DNA of 47,706 nucleotides from Pseudomonadota bacterium (GTDB lineage: Bacteria > Desulfobacterota > JAPLJL01). Numbering within the stretch: the stretch's first letter is position 1; every line of letters begins with the position of its first letter. The position numbers were made by a program, and so were the translations under genes. Of this stretch, positions 25,001 through 33,465 are shown one piece after another. Where the stretch lies: assembly GCA_026388655.1 (NCBI GenBank), contig JAPLJI010000161.1:1-47706 (forward strand), read 5' to 3'. A model generated the notes under the pieces. The model had not been told where the DNA came from, made no database searches, and worked only from the letters and a program-made list of their open reading frames with translations.

Positions 25001-25519
25001 ATGTTCGCGCCGATCGAAACCTATTTGGAAAGGATTTTCGCCACCCTCGAGAACGTGGTGGCGCCGGAGATTGAATCCGATTATGCCCGGATCCAGCTTT
25101 TTGCCGCGATCGGTTTGCTCCAGTCCCTGGGGAAAAAGGTCGAGTACCGGCATGAGCTCATCGACGAAAGGATCCGCCTGTATTCCGAGGTTGTTTCCCG
25201 GGTCTTCGCCGCGGTGGAAAAAAGCGGGGGGGAGCCCGCCGGCGAACTCCGCGATTTCGTCCGGGAATTTGAGGCCCACGGCCCGGGCAGCGGGGTGAGT
25301 TATTTAGAGAAGCTGGAAGAGAAGTTCAGCCGGACCATTGATTTCTTTTATGCCAATCGGAAGAAACTCGGACAGGAAAAAGCGCAAGAAATGGATCAGG
25401 AGATCATGGAGGTACTCAGCCGGGTCTGCCTGGGAGAACTGAACTTTCTCGCTACCGATAACATCGATAAGGCTAAGAAATCTAAGGGAAAAGGAGAAAA
25501 TAATGGAACCACAGGATGA
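25001..25519 (+). CDS. Helical protein of unknown function
   Basis: 172 residues, almost entirely helical by composition, with no membrane segment and no cysteine-rich or catalytic motif. Notable runs are YARIQLFAAIGLLQSLGKKV and EMDQEIMEVLSRVCLGELNF, followed by a lysine-rich tail. I do not recognise it. It begins after a clear GGGAGGAAAA. Its last 17 bases overlap the next gene in another frame, so the two are translationally coupled. The link to the kinase upstream and the CrtC-like protein downstream suggests it is an accessory subunit. Confidence 0.75.
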   Translation: MFAPIETYLERIFATLENVVAPEIESDYARIQLFAAIGLLQSLGKKVEYRHELIDERIRLYSEVVSRVFAAVEKSGGEPAGELRDFVREFEAHGPGSGVSYLEKLEEKFSRTIDFFYANRKKLGQEKAQEMDQEIMEVLSRVCLGELNFLATDNIDKAKKSKGKGENNGTTG

Positions 25520-26390
25520 ATTCGTGCATGAATACCCCAAACCGCTGGACACTCCCTGGAAAGAGAACTGGTACTTTAACTTCATCGACCGGAAAAACCA
25601 GGCTTGGGGGATAAACCATATTTCCCTGACCCGCCACGAAGGCAAGGGCCGTTTTACCGCCTTTCACGTGGTCGATGATCAGATCCTGATGTATTCAAAC
25701 CTGATCGCGGTGGAGGATCATCCGAAAGAGCTCACCGATGGCCGGCTCAAGTTCGAGTTCCTCGAGCCGGAGCGAAAATTCCGGGTGACCTTCAACGGCC
25801 CCCAGCATAAGGTTGAGCTCAATTGCCAGGCCCGTTTCCCGGTTTTCGATTATGCCACCGGCAAGTCGGGAAAACCCCGAAAAAAGGGCGCCATGTCCAT
25901 CAATCATTACGAACAGGCCCTGACCGTGAAAGGCACCCTGGAGCTCGAAGGAAAATCGCGGCCGGTGGAATGCCTGGGGCACCGGGACCACTCCTGGGGA
26001 TACCGCGATGAATCCAAGGTCACGGGTTGGAACTGGATCGCGGTCCAGATGTCCGACAAGACTATTAACATGTCCCGGGTAGTTGTCGGCGAGGCGTTTA
26101 TGGGCTCGGGCTTTGTTTCCCGGGCAGAGGGGAATCTCCGGATCGTGAGCGTGCGGATTGAGGAGACGAAATTCGATAACGGCGTCCCGCGGTCATCGGT
26201 TTTCATCGGGGAGGACGAGCAGGGCAAAATCTGGAGACTGAAATCGGAGAAATTTTCCGGACTTTATCTGCCGATGCGGGAGAAGGGCGACAGCGTGGCC
26301 ATTCATGAGAATTTCGCGGAATACACCAACCTCGATACCGGCGAACAGGGCGTGGGGATTGACGAGTACCTGATCAATACCGGGATTTAG
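25503..26390 (+). CDS. CrtC/AttH-like (lipocalin-fold) protein
   Basis: 295 residues. The central segment ECLGHRDHSWGYRDE (about 160-174) and WNWIAVQMSDKTINMSR are typical of the AttH/CrtC-like group, which includes carotenoid 1,2-hydratase and several uncharacterised lipocalin-like proteins. His and Asp residues of HRDHSWG are the likely active-site or ligand residues. No signal peptide is seen, so it is probably cytoplasmic. It is coupled to the unknown helical protein and sits in the same unit as the kinase. No carotenoid genes are near, so a hydratase-like action on an isoprenoid or unsaturated acyl chain is only a suggestion. Confidence 0.7.
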   Translation: MEPQDEFVHEYPKPLDTPWKENWYFNFIDRKNQAWGINHISLTRHEGKGRFTAFHVVDDQILMYSNLIAVEDHPKELTDGRLKFEFLEPERKFRVTFNGPQHKVELNCQARFPVFDYATGKSGKPRKKGAMSINHYEQALTVKGTLELEGKSRPVECLGHRDHSWGYRDESKVTGWNWIAVQMSDKTINMSRVVVGEAFMGSGFVSRAEGNLRIVSVRIEETKFDNGVPRSSVFIGEDEQGKIWRLKSEKFSGLYLPMREKGDSVAIHENFAEYTNLDTGEQGVGIDEYLINTGI

Positions 26391-26398
26391 TGAAGACG

Positions 26399-26765
26399 CT
26401 AGTGTAGTGTCTCGGCAACGGCTTTACAGTGATCAAGATCCTTGGTTTTGATTATGCAGGGGCGGCTTTCTATTTATCCTGAGCGAAGTCGAAGGACAGC
26501 CGTCTATTATATCCCTCCCCCTACTTCGCTAATCCTACGACGCTGAAGCTTCGAAGGACGGGAGCTACGAAGGGCAGGCTCTCAGTCCCCTCCCATCCCC
26601 GCCTTTGGCGGGGCACGCCAAGGGAGGGGAAGGTTTAGGCGACAAGCCAGTCCCTCGATGTTACTCGGGATAAATGGAATGGTTTATCCTGAAGGGACTC
26701 ATCCTGAAGGGCTCCCCTACGAAAAAGATGTTTATTGTAAAGGCTTTTCTGAAACATAACACTAG
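26399..26765. mobile_element. Putative MITE-like element with about 30-bp terminal inverted repeats
   Basis: Ends CTAGTGTAGTGTCTC at the left and, read on the other strand, CTAGTGTTATGTTTC at the right. The 30-base ends agree at about 22 positions and both finish in CTTTACA. The 367-base body has no gene; it contains pieces related to families A and F (GTCCCTCGATG, GACTCATCCTGAAGG) and a GCCTTTGGCGGGG hairpin. It fills the 400-base gap between convergent genes. Confidence 0.5.
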
Positions 26766-26790
26766 AAAGCTGGAAGGCTGGAAAGTGGGA

Positions 26791-27597
26791 CTAGCTTCGG
26801 AGATTTAAAACCCCGTCCTGGACGAGTTTTCGGGACAGGCCGGCTCCGGTTTCGGCCGGACTTTCCCCTTCGATTACCTGGCAATGGCGTTCCCGCTTCG
26901 GGGCTTCGAGCCGGGTTAACTCAACGGACCGGCCGGGAAGCTTGCCGATTTCCAGATCGGCCAGCGTCCAGGAATGGGTCGGCTTGGTTTTGGCCTTGCG
27001 GACATTGATTATGTTCGGCATCCGAAGCGCCCCCGCTTCGTGGCTCACGGTGACCAGGGCCGGGAGGGTTCCCGCAAGGATCTCGCAGCCTTCGGGGACC
27101 ACTCTTTCCACCCGGAGGAGTTTTTCTTCCAGCTCGATCTTGCGCGCCCACGAGACTGCGGGGATATCGAGAAGCCCGGCCAGGGCCAGGCCCACCCCGC
27201 CCGCGTTGGTGTCGGCGGCCTGCCGTCCGGCCAGGATCAGGTCGAACCCGATCTTCCGCGCCGCTGCTGCCAGGATATGGGCGGTGATCATCCCATCCGC
27301 TTCGACTGAAGGATCCTCGATCAGGTAAAGCTCGTCGGCCCCGACCGCGAGCGATTTCATCAGCACGGCCCGGGCCAGTTTGGCCCCGAAGGCCACGGCG
27401 GAGAGCCGAACATCTGGATTGGCTTCTTTCAGGCGCACCGCCAGTTCCAGGGCGCTTTCGTCGTAGGGGTTGATCACCGGCGGCACCCCCTCGGCGGTGA
27501 TGGTCTTGGTTTCCGAATGGATCCGGAAGCTCGAGGCTGGCGCCTCCGGGTCGGGCACTTGTTTTATACACACCAGTATGCGGATCGTTTCACTCAT
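26791..27597 (-). CDS. etfB: Electron transfer flavoprotein, beta subunit
   Basis: 268 residues. Half of the soluble heterodimer that collects electrons from acyl-CoA dehydrogenases. Seen: ICIKQVPDP-type start (LVCIKQVPDPEAP), NPYDESALELAVRLKE, and DLILAGRQAADTNAGGVGLALAGLL, the AMP-binding region. It carries the usual ETF-beta ending, KPTHSWTLADLEIG. Its ATG overlaps the stop of the alpha gene (ATGA), so it is translated after alpha. The order alpha then beta is the reverse of the common fixA-fixB order. It presumably serves the dehydrogenases at 33-36 kb. Confidence 0.95.
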   Translation of the reverse strand: MSETIRILVCIKQVPDPEAPASSFRIHSETKTITAEGVPPVINPYDESALELAVRLKEANPDVRLSAVAFGAKLARAVLMKSLAVGADELYLIEDPSVEADGMITAHILAAAARKIGFDLILAGRQAADTNAGGVGLALAGLLDIPAVSWARKIELEEKLLRVERVVPEGCEILAGTLPALVTVSHEAGALRMPNIINVRKAKTKPTHSWTLADLEIGKLPGRSVELTRLEAPKRERHCQVIEGESPAETGAGLSRKLVQDGVLNLRS

Positions 27598-28574
27598 AAC
27601 TCACTTTTTATTTTTTCGAGGGTTTCGATCATCGCGGGGAGAATTTGCCGGCAATCCCCCACCGCGCCGTAGTCGGCCGTCTTGAAAATGTTGGCATCGG
27701 GGTCCTTGTTAATGGCCACGATTTTCTTGGCGTCGCCCATCCCGGACAGGTGCTGGCTGGCGCCGGAGATGGCCACGGCGATATAAACCTGCGGGCTGAT
27801 GACCTTGCCGGTGATCCCGACCTGCTGGGAGGAGGGGATCCAGCCCGAGTCGCAGGGGGGCCGGCTCGCTCCCACCGCCGCCCCGATGAGTCCGGCCAGT
27901 TCGCGTAAAAGCTCGAAGCCCTCCGGCCCGCCCAGACCCCGGCCGCCGCTGACCACCACCTGGGCTTCCTCGAGCTTGATCTCCGCCGACTTTTCCTCGA
28001 TCCGGTTGACGAGTTCCCAATGCGGTTTCCCGCCACCTTCCGGGAGCTTGACCTCCACCGTTTCCGTTGACCGTCCCGGCTCTTTCGGCGGGATTTTTCC
28101 CAACCGTGACCTCAAGGTGATGATCTGGGGCGTGGAATTCAAGGAATAGGTGGCGAGTGCTACCCCGCCATAGACCGCCTTGGTGACCAGGAGTTTTTTC
28201 CCCTCCGCCCGGATCCCGGCGGCGTCGGTTACCAGGCCGGTGCCGAGCTTTTGTGCCAGGCGGGGAGCCAGGTCCTGCCCCAGGGGGGTATGGGCGAAGA
28301 GGACCGCCTCCGGTTCGGTCAGGCGGGCGGCCTCCCCGAGGAAGGAGGCGTACCATTCGGGAAAATAGCCGGTGGGGGCGGAGGAGGGGGCGATATAAAT
28401 GCAGCTCGGACCGCATTCCGCTACTTCCCCGGAGATTTCCCGGGGGGCAGCCGCGGCCACTTCGAGCTTCATCGGGCCGGAGAGCTCCCGGGCCAATCCC
28501 AGGACCTCGAGGGAAGCGGGCGCTACGGCGCCCCGGTCACCGATTTCGCAAAAGACAAGGAGATATTTGCCCAT
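27594..28574 (-). CDS. etfA: Electron transfer flavoprotein, alpha subunit
   Basis: 326 residues. FAD-binding C-terminal half is clear: VVSGGRGLGGPEGFELL, VGASRPPCDSGWIPSSQQVG with the contact residues, and IAVAISGASQHLSGMGDAKKIVAINKD with the FAD-binding acidic end. The N-terminal half corresponds to the alternating alpha/beta ETF domain. No ferredoxin domain is fused. The gene is divergent from the acyl-CoA ligase; about 200 AT-rich bases (28575-28776) separate them and must hold both promoters. Confidence 0.95.
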   Translation of the reverse strand: MGKYLLVFCEIGDRGAVAPASLEVLGLARELSGPMKLEVAAAAPREISGEVAECGPSCIYIAPSSAPTGYFPEWYASFLGEAARLTEPEAVLFAHTPLGQDLAPRLAQKLGTGLVTDAAGIRAEGKKLLVTKAVYGGVALATYSLNSTPQIITLRSRLGKIPPKEPGRSTETVEVKLPEGGGKPHWELVNRIEEKSAEIKLEEAQVVVSGGRGLGGPEGFELLRELAGLIGAAVGASRPPCDSGWIPSSQQVGITGKVISPQVYIAVAISGASQHLSGMGDAKKIVAINKDPDANIFKTADYGAVGDCRQILPAMIETLEKIKSEL

Positions 28575-28776
28575 CGTGGTTTTACCTTTCCGCGGGAGGA
28601 TATTACCACGAATCTCCGATTTTTTCAGGAGCCGAACAAACGGCCGGAGATGTTAAAAAAATTCTATTAATTTTTATAAAATAGGATAAAATAAAAACAA
28701 TTCAGGTCATCAGATTCATTAACGATGATTCTAAATGATAAGAGGCGCTTTATTTAGCTTGTTCCGGGAGAGCGGA

Positions 28777-30504
28777 ATGGACACCAGGAAAATCAAGTCG
28801 TATGGCACGATGGCGTTTCTTTTCAGCCGGGTTATCTATCGGGTTACGCGGGACCAGCTCACCGAAGGCTCCCTGGGGCCGATGATCCGGGAAACCATTA
28901 AACGGCGGAGCCTGGCCATCCCGGAGGACATCTCGTTTTCCGATCTCCTGGAAAAGCAGGCGGAAAAGAACGGCGACCACCCGTTTCTCCATTACCAGGA
29001 TCAGGTAATCAGTTTCCGGCACTTGAATGAACGGTCCAACCGGGTCGCCCACGCCCTCAAGGAGCGGGGGGCGCGGCCGGGAGAGGGCGTTGGAATCATG
29101 ATGTCCAACTGCCCCGAGTTTCTCTACGCCTTCTATGCCCTGCAGAAGCTGGGGATGTACGCGATCCCCATCAACACCCAGCTCAAGGGCGACGGTCTCG
29201 CCTACATCATCAACCACTCCGAAATCAAATATGTCTTTTTCGATCAAACCGTGTCCGAAGAAATCCAAAAGATCCGAGACAAGACCTCCCAGGTCCGGGA
29301 GTTCATCTGTTTCCGCGGGGAGGCCCCCCCGGATTTTCTGCTTCCTCCCGGCAGCCGGGATTACCGGGAACTTCTGGACCCGAAATATCCGGCCACCAAC
29401 CCGGGGATCTCCTACGATCGGAACAATATGTGCATCATCATGTACACCTCGGGAACCACCGGACTGCCCAAGGGGGTGGTTTACCGTTACATTCATTCCG
29501 GGGTCAGGCGCCTGGGAATGGGGGCCCGGCTCCTCTACAGTAAAAACGACATCCTTTTCACCTGCCTCCCGCTTTTCCACGCCAACGCCCTCTGGATTAC
29601 GGTTACCCAGGCGATGTGGGCCAATGCGCAGGTGGCTTTGAACAAGCGTTTCTCCGCCCGGCGTTTCTGGGACGAGATTCGGCATTCCCGGGCCACCACC
29701 TTTAACTCCCTGGGGGCGATGGCTGCCATCCTGCTCAAACAGCCCCCCGACCCGAGGGACAAGGAGCATAATGTCCGCTTCATCCTGAGCTCGGCCTGTC
29801 CCCCGGAAGCGGCTGAGCCCTTCGAAAAGCGCTTCGGGGTTCAACTCTGGGAAACCTACGGGGCGGTGGATGGGGGCGGAATGGTCACCTTCAACGTCGG
29901 AAACGCCCCTTACGGATCGATCGGCAAGCCGATGATGGGCAACAAGTATCGCCTGGTGGACGAGGAGATGAAGGACGTGCCGGTGGGTGAGCCGGGGGAA
30001 CTGGTTTTCTGGGTGGGTGAGAACCGGGAGAGCTCGGTCGAATATTTAAAGGATCAGAAAGCCACCAGCCAGAAAATGCGTGACGGCTGGCTGCATACCG
30101 GCGACCTGATTTCGCGGGATGAGGAAGGGTATCTTTATTTCCGGGGCCGGGGCTCGGACTACATGCGCCGCCGGGGCGAGAACGTCTCCGCCTACGAGGT
30201 GGAATCGCAGGTGATCAATCACCCCGCGGTCCTGGAGTGCGCGGTTTACGGAGTGCCTTCAGAACTCGGCGAGGATGACATCATGGTTACGGTGGTCCCG
30301 CGCGAGGAGCAGAAGGTCGACCCCGCCGACCTGATTAAGTTCCTCGAAGAAAAATTGCCCCGCTTTGCCGTGCCTCGCTACGTGAACGTGGTGGACAAGT
30401 TGCCGAAGACCGAGACCCACCGGGTGCAGAAAAATATCCTGAAGGCCCAGAGGGTGACTCCCTCCACCTGGGACCGGGAGAAATATGAAGAGGAGAAAAA
30501 ATAA
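28777..30504 (+). CDS. Acyl-CoA synthetase (AMP-forming), FadD/CaiC-like
   Basis: Activates a carboxylic acid to its CoA thioester with ATP. 575 residues from ATG 28777, which has GGGAGAG at good distance; ATG 28735, 14 codons earlier, has none. Adenylation motifs seen: P-loop MYTSGTTGLPKGV, then ETYGAVDGGGMVTF, GWLHTGDLISRDEEGYLYFRGR (broken in two by the hinge Asp/Arg), and the C-terminal KTETHRVQKN with the catalytic Lys position. SDYMRRRGENVSAYEVE is the usual hinge with Arg. Closest resemblance is to crotonobetaine/carnitine and long-chain fatty acid ligases. It starts the catabolic run nitroreductase, ferredoxin, thiolase and dehydrogenases. Confidence 0.9.
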   Translation: MDTRKIKSYGTMAFLFSRVIYRVTRDQLTEGSLGPMIRETIKRRSLAIPEDISFSDLLEKQAEKNGDHPFLHYQDQVISFRHLNERSNRVAHALKERGARPGEGVGIMMSNCPEFLYAFYALQKLGMYAIPINTQLKGDGLAYIINHSEIKYVFFDQTVSEEIQKIRDKTSQVREFICFRGEAPPDFLLPPGSRDYRELLDPKYPATNPGISYDRNNMCIIMYTSGTTGLPKGVVYRYIHSGVRRLGMGARLLYSKNDILFTCLPLFHANALWITVTQAMWANAQVALNKRFSARRFWDEIRHSRATTFNSLGAMAAILLKQPPDPRDKEHNVRFILSSACPPEAAEPFEKRFGVQLWETYGAVDGGGMVTFNVGNAPYGSIGKPMMGNKYRLVDEEMKDVPVGEPGELVFWVGENRESSVEYLKDQKATSQKMRDGWLHTGDLISRDEEGYLYFRGRGSDYMRRRGENVSAYEVESQVINHPAVLECAVYGVPSELGEDDIMVTVVPREEQKVDPADLIKFLEEKLPRFAVPRYVNVVDKLPKTETHRVQKNILKAQRVTPSTWDREKYEEEKK

Positions 30505-30564
30505 ATAATCTGAAGCAAAGTTTTTTAGTTGAAATGTTTTTGAGTTTTGTTTTGACCGGCTCTG

Positions 30565-30662
30565 AGATTGCCACGCCCTTCGGGCTCGCAATGACATCTT
30601 CTTTTGTCATTGCGAGGAGCACATTCACTCCGTTCAGTGTAAACTCTGCGACGAAGCAATCT
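30565..30662. repeat. Palindromic repeat (ATTGC family E)
   Basis: AGATTGC at the left pairs with GCAATCT at the right; inside, CTCGCAATGACA pairs with TGTCATTGCGAG over an 8-base loop. It lies between ligase and nitroreductase genes. Confidence 0.8.
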
Positions 30663-30720
30663 ATTTTTGAAATGAATTTACTGCTCAACGATTGGGTACA
30701 GTTATGACAGAGGAGAAGAA

Positions 30721-31467
30721 ATGAACGAGGTTAAGGAAGATCTGGAACAGGGGACGAAAAGCAAAATCATCCCCCCGGAGTCGGGTGCGCCCTTCAACGC
30801 GGTGGAGGAGGTGATCTACCGCCGCCGGAGCGTGCGCTATTATCAAGACAAGCAGGTGCCGGATTACCTGATCCGGCGGATCCTCGAGACCGGCCGGTTC
30901 GCGCCTTCCTCCGGCAACACCCAGCCCTGGAAGTTCATGGTCATCCAGAACCAGGAGTTGATCAAGGAGATGAGCCGGGACGTGGTCAAGATGATGCGCC
31001 TCCTGATGAAATTCGCGGACTACATCGAAAAGGGAACCTGGTGGAAGGAGTGGATCAGCAAGCTGTTCCAGCGGTTCAGCAATAATATGTTCCACCCCGT
31101 TCCCGCCGCGGCGATGAAATTGATCGCGGAGGAAAAGCTCGGGGTCTGGCACGGCGCCCCCACCGTGATCTTCCTCCTGATGGACCGGCGCTCCGCGGGC
31201 GATCCCATGGTTGATGTCGGCATCTCCGGGCAGAACATGGTGCTCACCGCCCACAGCTTCGGGCTCGGGACCTGCTGGGTCAGTTTCTGCAAACCGATCG
31301 GGATGATGCCCAAGTGGAAGAAGCGCCTGGGGATCAAGTTTCCTTATAAACTGGTCACGACCGTTGCTCTGGGTTATCCGCGCGGGGTTCCGGATGGCCA
31401 AGTGCCCCGCGAGACCCAGGCGATTGACTGGTATGAAGAAGACGGAAGCTTCAAAGTAATATATTAA
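30721..31467 (+). CDS. Nitroreductase-family FMN oxidoreductase
   Basis: 248 residues. The FMN-binding start EVIYRRRSVRYYQDKQV with its paired arginines, and RFAPSSGNTQPWKFMVI, are hallmarks of the family. VDVGISGQNMVLTAHSFGLGTCWV is the conserved dimer and flavin region. An insertion around residues 80-130 (ADYIEKGTWWKEWISKLF) is longer than in NfsB-type enzymes and could bind a bulky substrate. It is immediately upstream of a ferredoxin and within the acyl-CoA block, where such proteins can act as electron-transfer or enoyl-reducing partners. Its true substrate is unknown. Confidence 0.88.
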   Translation: MNEVKEDLEQGTKSKIIPPESGAPFNAVEEVIYRRRSVRYYQDKQVPDYLIRRILETGRFAPSSGNTQPWKFMVIQNQELIKEMSRDVVKMMRLLMKFADYIEKGTWWKEWISKLFQRFSNNMFHPVPAAAMKLIAEEKLGVWHGAPTVIFLLMDRRSAGDPMVDVGISGQNMVLTAHSFGLGTCWVSFCKPIGMMPKWKKRLGIKFPYKLVTTVALGYPRGVPDGQVPRETQAIDWYEEDGSFKVIY

Positions 31468-31501
31468 AAGGATGTCTATCGGTCTCTTGGGTAAGTAATT
31501 T

Positions 31502-31572
31502 TGTAGTTGCCTCATTTATGAGGCTCTTTATGGAAAAAATATCTTATCGGCCCGATAAATCGGGCAACTACA
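31502..31572. repeat. Repeat family C, diverged copy
   Basis: TTGTAGTTGCCTCATTTATG at the left and CCCGATAAATCGGGCAACTA at the right. The left half is replaced by a different short palindrome (GCCTCATTTATGAGGC), which suggests compensating or chimeric change. Confidence 0.7.
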
Positions 31573-31594
31573 CTAACCATTATAGAGGTGTTAT

Positions 31595-31918
31595 ATGCCG
31601 GAATATTTAAAATGCAAGGATTGGTGGAAAATCGAAAGCTTTCGCAAACTCGGGAAGGATATCATCCTGGGCACGGTGGAGATCGACCGGGCGAAATGCA
31701 AGGGATGCGGACTCTGTGCCGGGGCTTGCGCGGCGAGCGCCCTTGAATTGAAGGATAAGAAGGTCAAGATGATCGATGTGCTCCCGGCCTGCATGTCCTG
31801 CGGCGACTGCGTGGCGATCTGCCCGAGGGGGGCGATCCAGCTCAAGGGATATTTTCAATTGAAGCGGTATTTCCGATATCTCGACCGGGGAGAACCCTCG
31901 TTGCCGAGAAAGTTTTAA
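31595..31918 (+). CDS. 2x[4Fe-4S] ferredoxin
   Basis: 107 residues. Two classical cluster motifs: Cys35-x2-Cys38-x2-Cys41-x3-Cys45 and Cys66-x2-Cys69-x2-Cys72-x3-Cys76 followed by Pro. The N-terminal 30 residues and C-terminal 28 residues form extensions beyond a minimal clostridial ferredoxin, with aromatic and basic residues (WWKIESFRKLG; FQLKRYFRYL) that could dock a partner. Its position between a nitroreductase and a thiolase suggests electron supply to or from an enzyme of this block. Confidence 0.93.
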   Translation: MPEYLKCKDWWKIESFRKLGKDIILGTVEIDRAKCKGCGLCAGACAASALELKDKKVKMIDVLPACMSCGDCVAICPRGAIQLKGYFQLKRYFRYLDRGEPSLPRKF

Positions 31919-31987
31919 TCAAAATGACCCATTTCCAAACTAGAAACTAGAAACCCGAAACCCGAAACGAAAGAAGGAGATAAATAA

Positions 31988-33364
31988 ATGAGGGATGTTT
32001 ACGTGATCGGCGTGCACATGACCAAGTTCGGGAAATACCTGGATAATAAGATCCCCGAACTCGCCGCCTGGGCGGTGGAGGGAGTGCTTAAGGATGCCGG
32101 GGTGGGGAAAAAGGATATCCAGTCGGCCTGGTTCGCCAATTCCGGCTGGGGGATCCGGAACTTCCAGCACTGCATCCGGGGCCAGGTGGCCCTCCGGCCC
32201 CTCGGGATTGACGGCATCCCGATCACGAACGTGGAGAACGCCTGCGCCGGCGGGTCGACCGCCTTTCACGGGGCCTGGAAAGACGTGGCCCTCGGATTGA
32301 CCGATATTTCCCTGGCCCTGGGCGCCGAGAAGATATATGACCGGAACAAGTTCGGGGTTTTCGCCGGCTTCATCTCGGGGATGGACGCGGACGCGCTTTC
32401 CCAGACGGTCGACCGCCTGAAGGAGTTCGCCCCCGATCCCGCCGAGATCCCTCCCGCGCAGGTCACGGCCGCCCGGAAAACCAGGAAAGAGCGGAAATCG
32501 AAGTCTCTACGGGATCGGCTCCAGGATTATTGGTATCAGTTCTACACCTTCGTTTTGTTAGGCGAGACCCTGGGCTATGACACGGTGAAAAAGGTGGTTC
32601 GGGTCGGGATGAAGGGTGACCGCTCTCCCTTCATGGATGTCTATGCCTACGCGGCCCGCCGGCACATGAAAACCTACGGCACCACCCAGCGGCAGATCGC
32701 CGCCGTCGCCGCCAAGAACCATTGGCATTCCACCATGAACCCGAACGCCCAGTACACCTTCGACATTTCCATCGAGGATATTCTCAAAGACCGCCTGGTT
32801 TCCTACCCGCTGACCCGGAGCATGTGCGCGCCGATCGGTGACGGGGCGGCCGCGGCCATCCTGGTTTCCGAGGAAGTCGTCAAGCGGCTCGGGGTTTCCT
32901 CCCGGGCAATCAAAATCCGGGCTTCGGTTCTGGCCTCCGGGCGGGAGCGGGAATGGGATGATATCGATATCGCCGTGCGGGCTTCTCAAATCGCTTATAA
33001 GCAGGCCGGCCTCGGCCCCCGGGACATCAACGTCTGCGAGGTGCACGACGCTACCGCCTTCGGCGAGCTCGCCCAGACCGAAAACCTGGGATTTTTCCCC
33101 AAGGGGGAGGGCGGGGTAAACGCCGAGCGGGGAGAAACGAAGATCGGGGGCAAGATCCCGGTCAATCCATCCGGGGGTCTTTTGTCGCGCGGCCATCCCA
33201 TCGGGGCTTCCGGACTGGCGCAGATTCATGAACTGACAACCCAGTTGCGGGGGGAGGCCGGTAAAAGGCAGGTGGCGGGGGCACGAATCGCACTCGCCGA
33301 GAACGGCGGCGGCGTCATCGGCAACGAGGAAGCGGCGATGTGCGTCCACATTCTGAGTAAATAG
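31988..33364 (+). CDS. Thiolase-family protein, SCP2/lipid-transfer type
   Basis: 458 residues, behind a strong GAAGGAGAT. Nucleophile Cys86 is in ENACAGGS, His is seen in EVHDATAFGE and in SRGHPIGASG, and the end motif GGGVIGNEEAAMC replaces the CGG loop of ordinary thiolases, as in SCP2-thiolase-like proteins. These cleave or form 3-ketoacyl-CoA, often with branched, steroid or aromatic chains. A basic insert (about 160-180, rich in Lys and Arg) lies between the two halves, unlike standard thiolases of about 390 residues. No partner DUF35 (OB-fold) protein is present, although archaeal and some bacterial homologues need one. Confidence 0.87.
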   Translation: MRDVYVIGVHMTKFGKYLDNKIPELAAWAVEGVLKDAGVGKKDIQSAWFANSGWGIRNFQHCIRGQVALRPLGIDGIPITNVENACAGGSTAFHGAWKDVALGLTDISLALGAEKIYDRNKFGVFAGFISGMDADALSQTVDRLKEFAPDPAEIPPAQVTAARKTRKERKSKSLRDRLQDYWYQFYTFVLLGETLGYDTVKKVVRVGMKGDRSPFMDVYAYAARRHMKTYGTTQRQIAAVAAKNHWHSTMNPNAQYTFDISIEDILKDRLVSYPLTRSMCAPIGDGAAAAILVSEEVVKRLGVSSRAIKIRASVLASGREREWDDIDIAVRASQIAYKQAGLGPRDINVCEVHDATAFGELAQTENLGFFPKGEGGVNAERGETKIGGKIPVNPSGGLLSRGHPIGASGLAQIHELTTQLRGEAGKRQVAGARIALAENGGGVIGNEEAAMCVHILSK

Positions 33365-33405
33365 CAGGGAGCACGGGGCAAGGAGCAAGGTGCAAAAAGA
33401 TGCAG

Positions 33406-33428
33406 GTAGCCGCAGGCTTCAGCCTGCG
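33406..33428 (+). repeat. Repeat family D, copy 3
   Basis: Identical to 10538-10560 over 23 bases, located between thiolase and acyl-CoA dehydrogenase genes. Confidence 0.85.
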
Positions 33429-33465
33429 TTAAGAAAAGCATGAATGAAGCGAAGGGGGCGAAAGC

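Noticed and set aside
28750-29844. Long antisense open frame over the acyl-CoA ligase
   Set aside because: A by-product of high GC at third positions; the sense frame has every adenylation motif. The same applies to antisense frames at 13156-14073, 15903-16631, 5080-5805 and 32558-33388.
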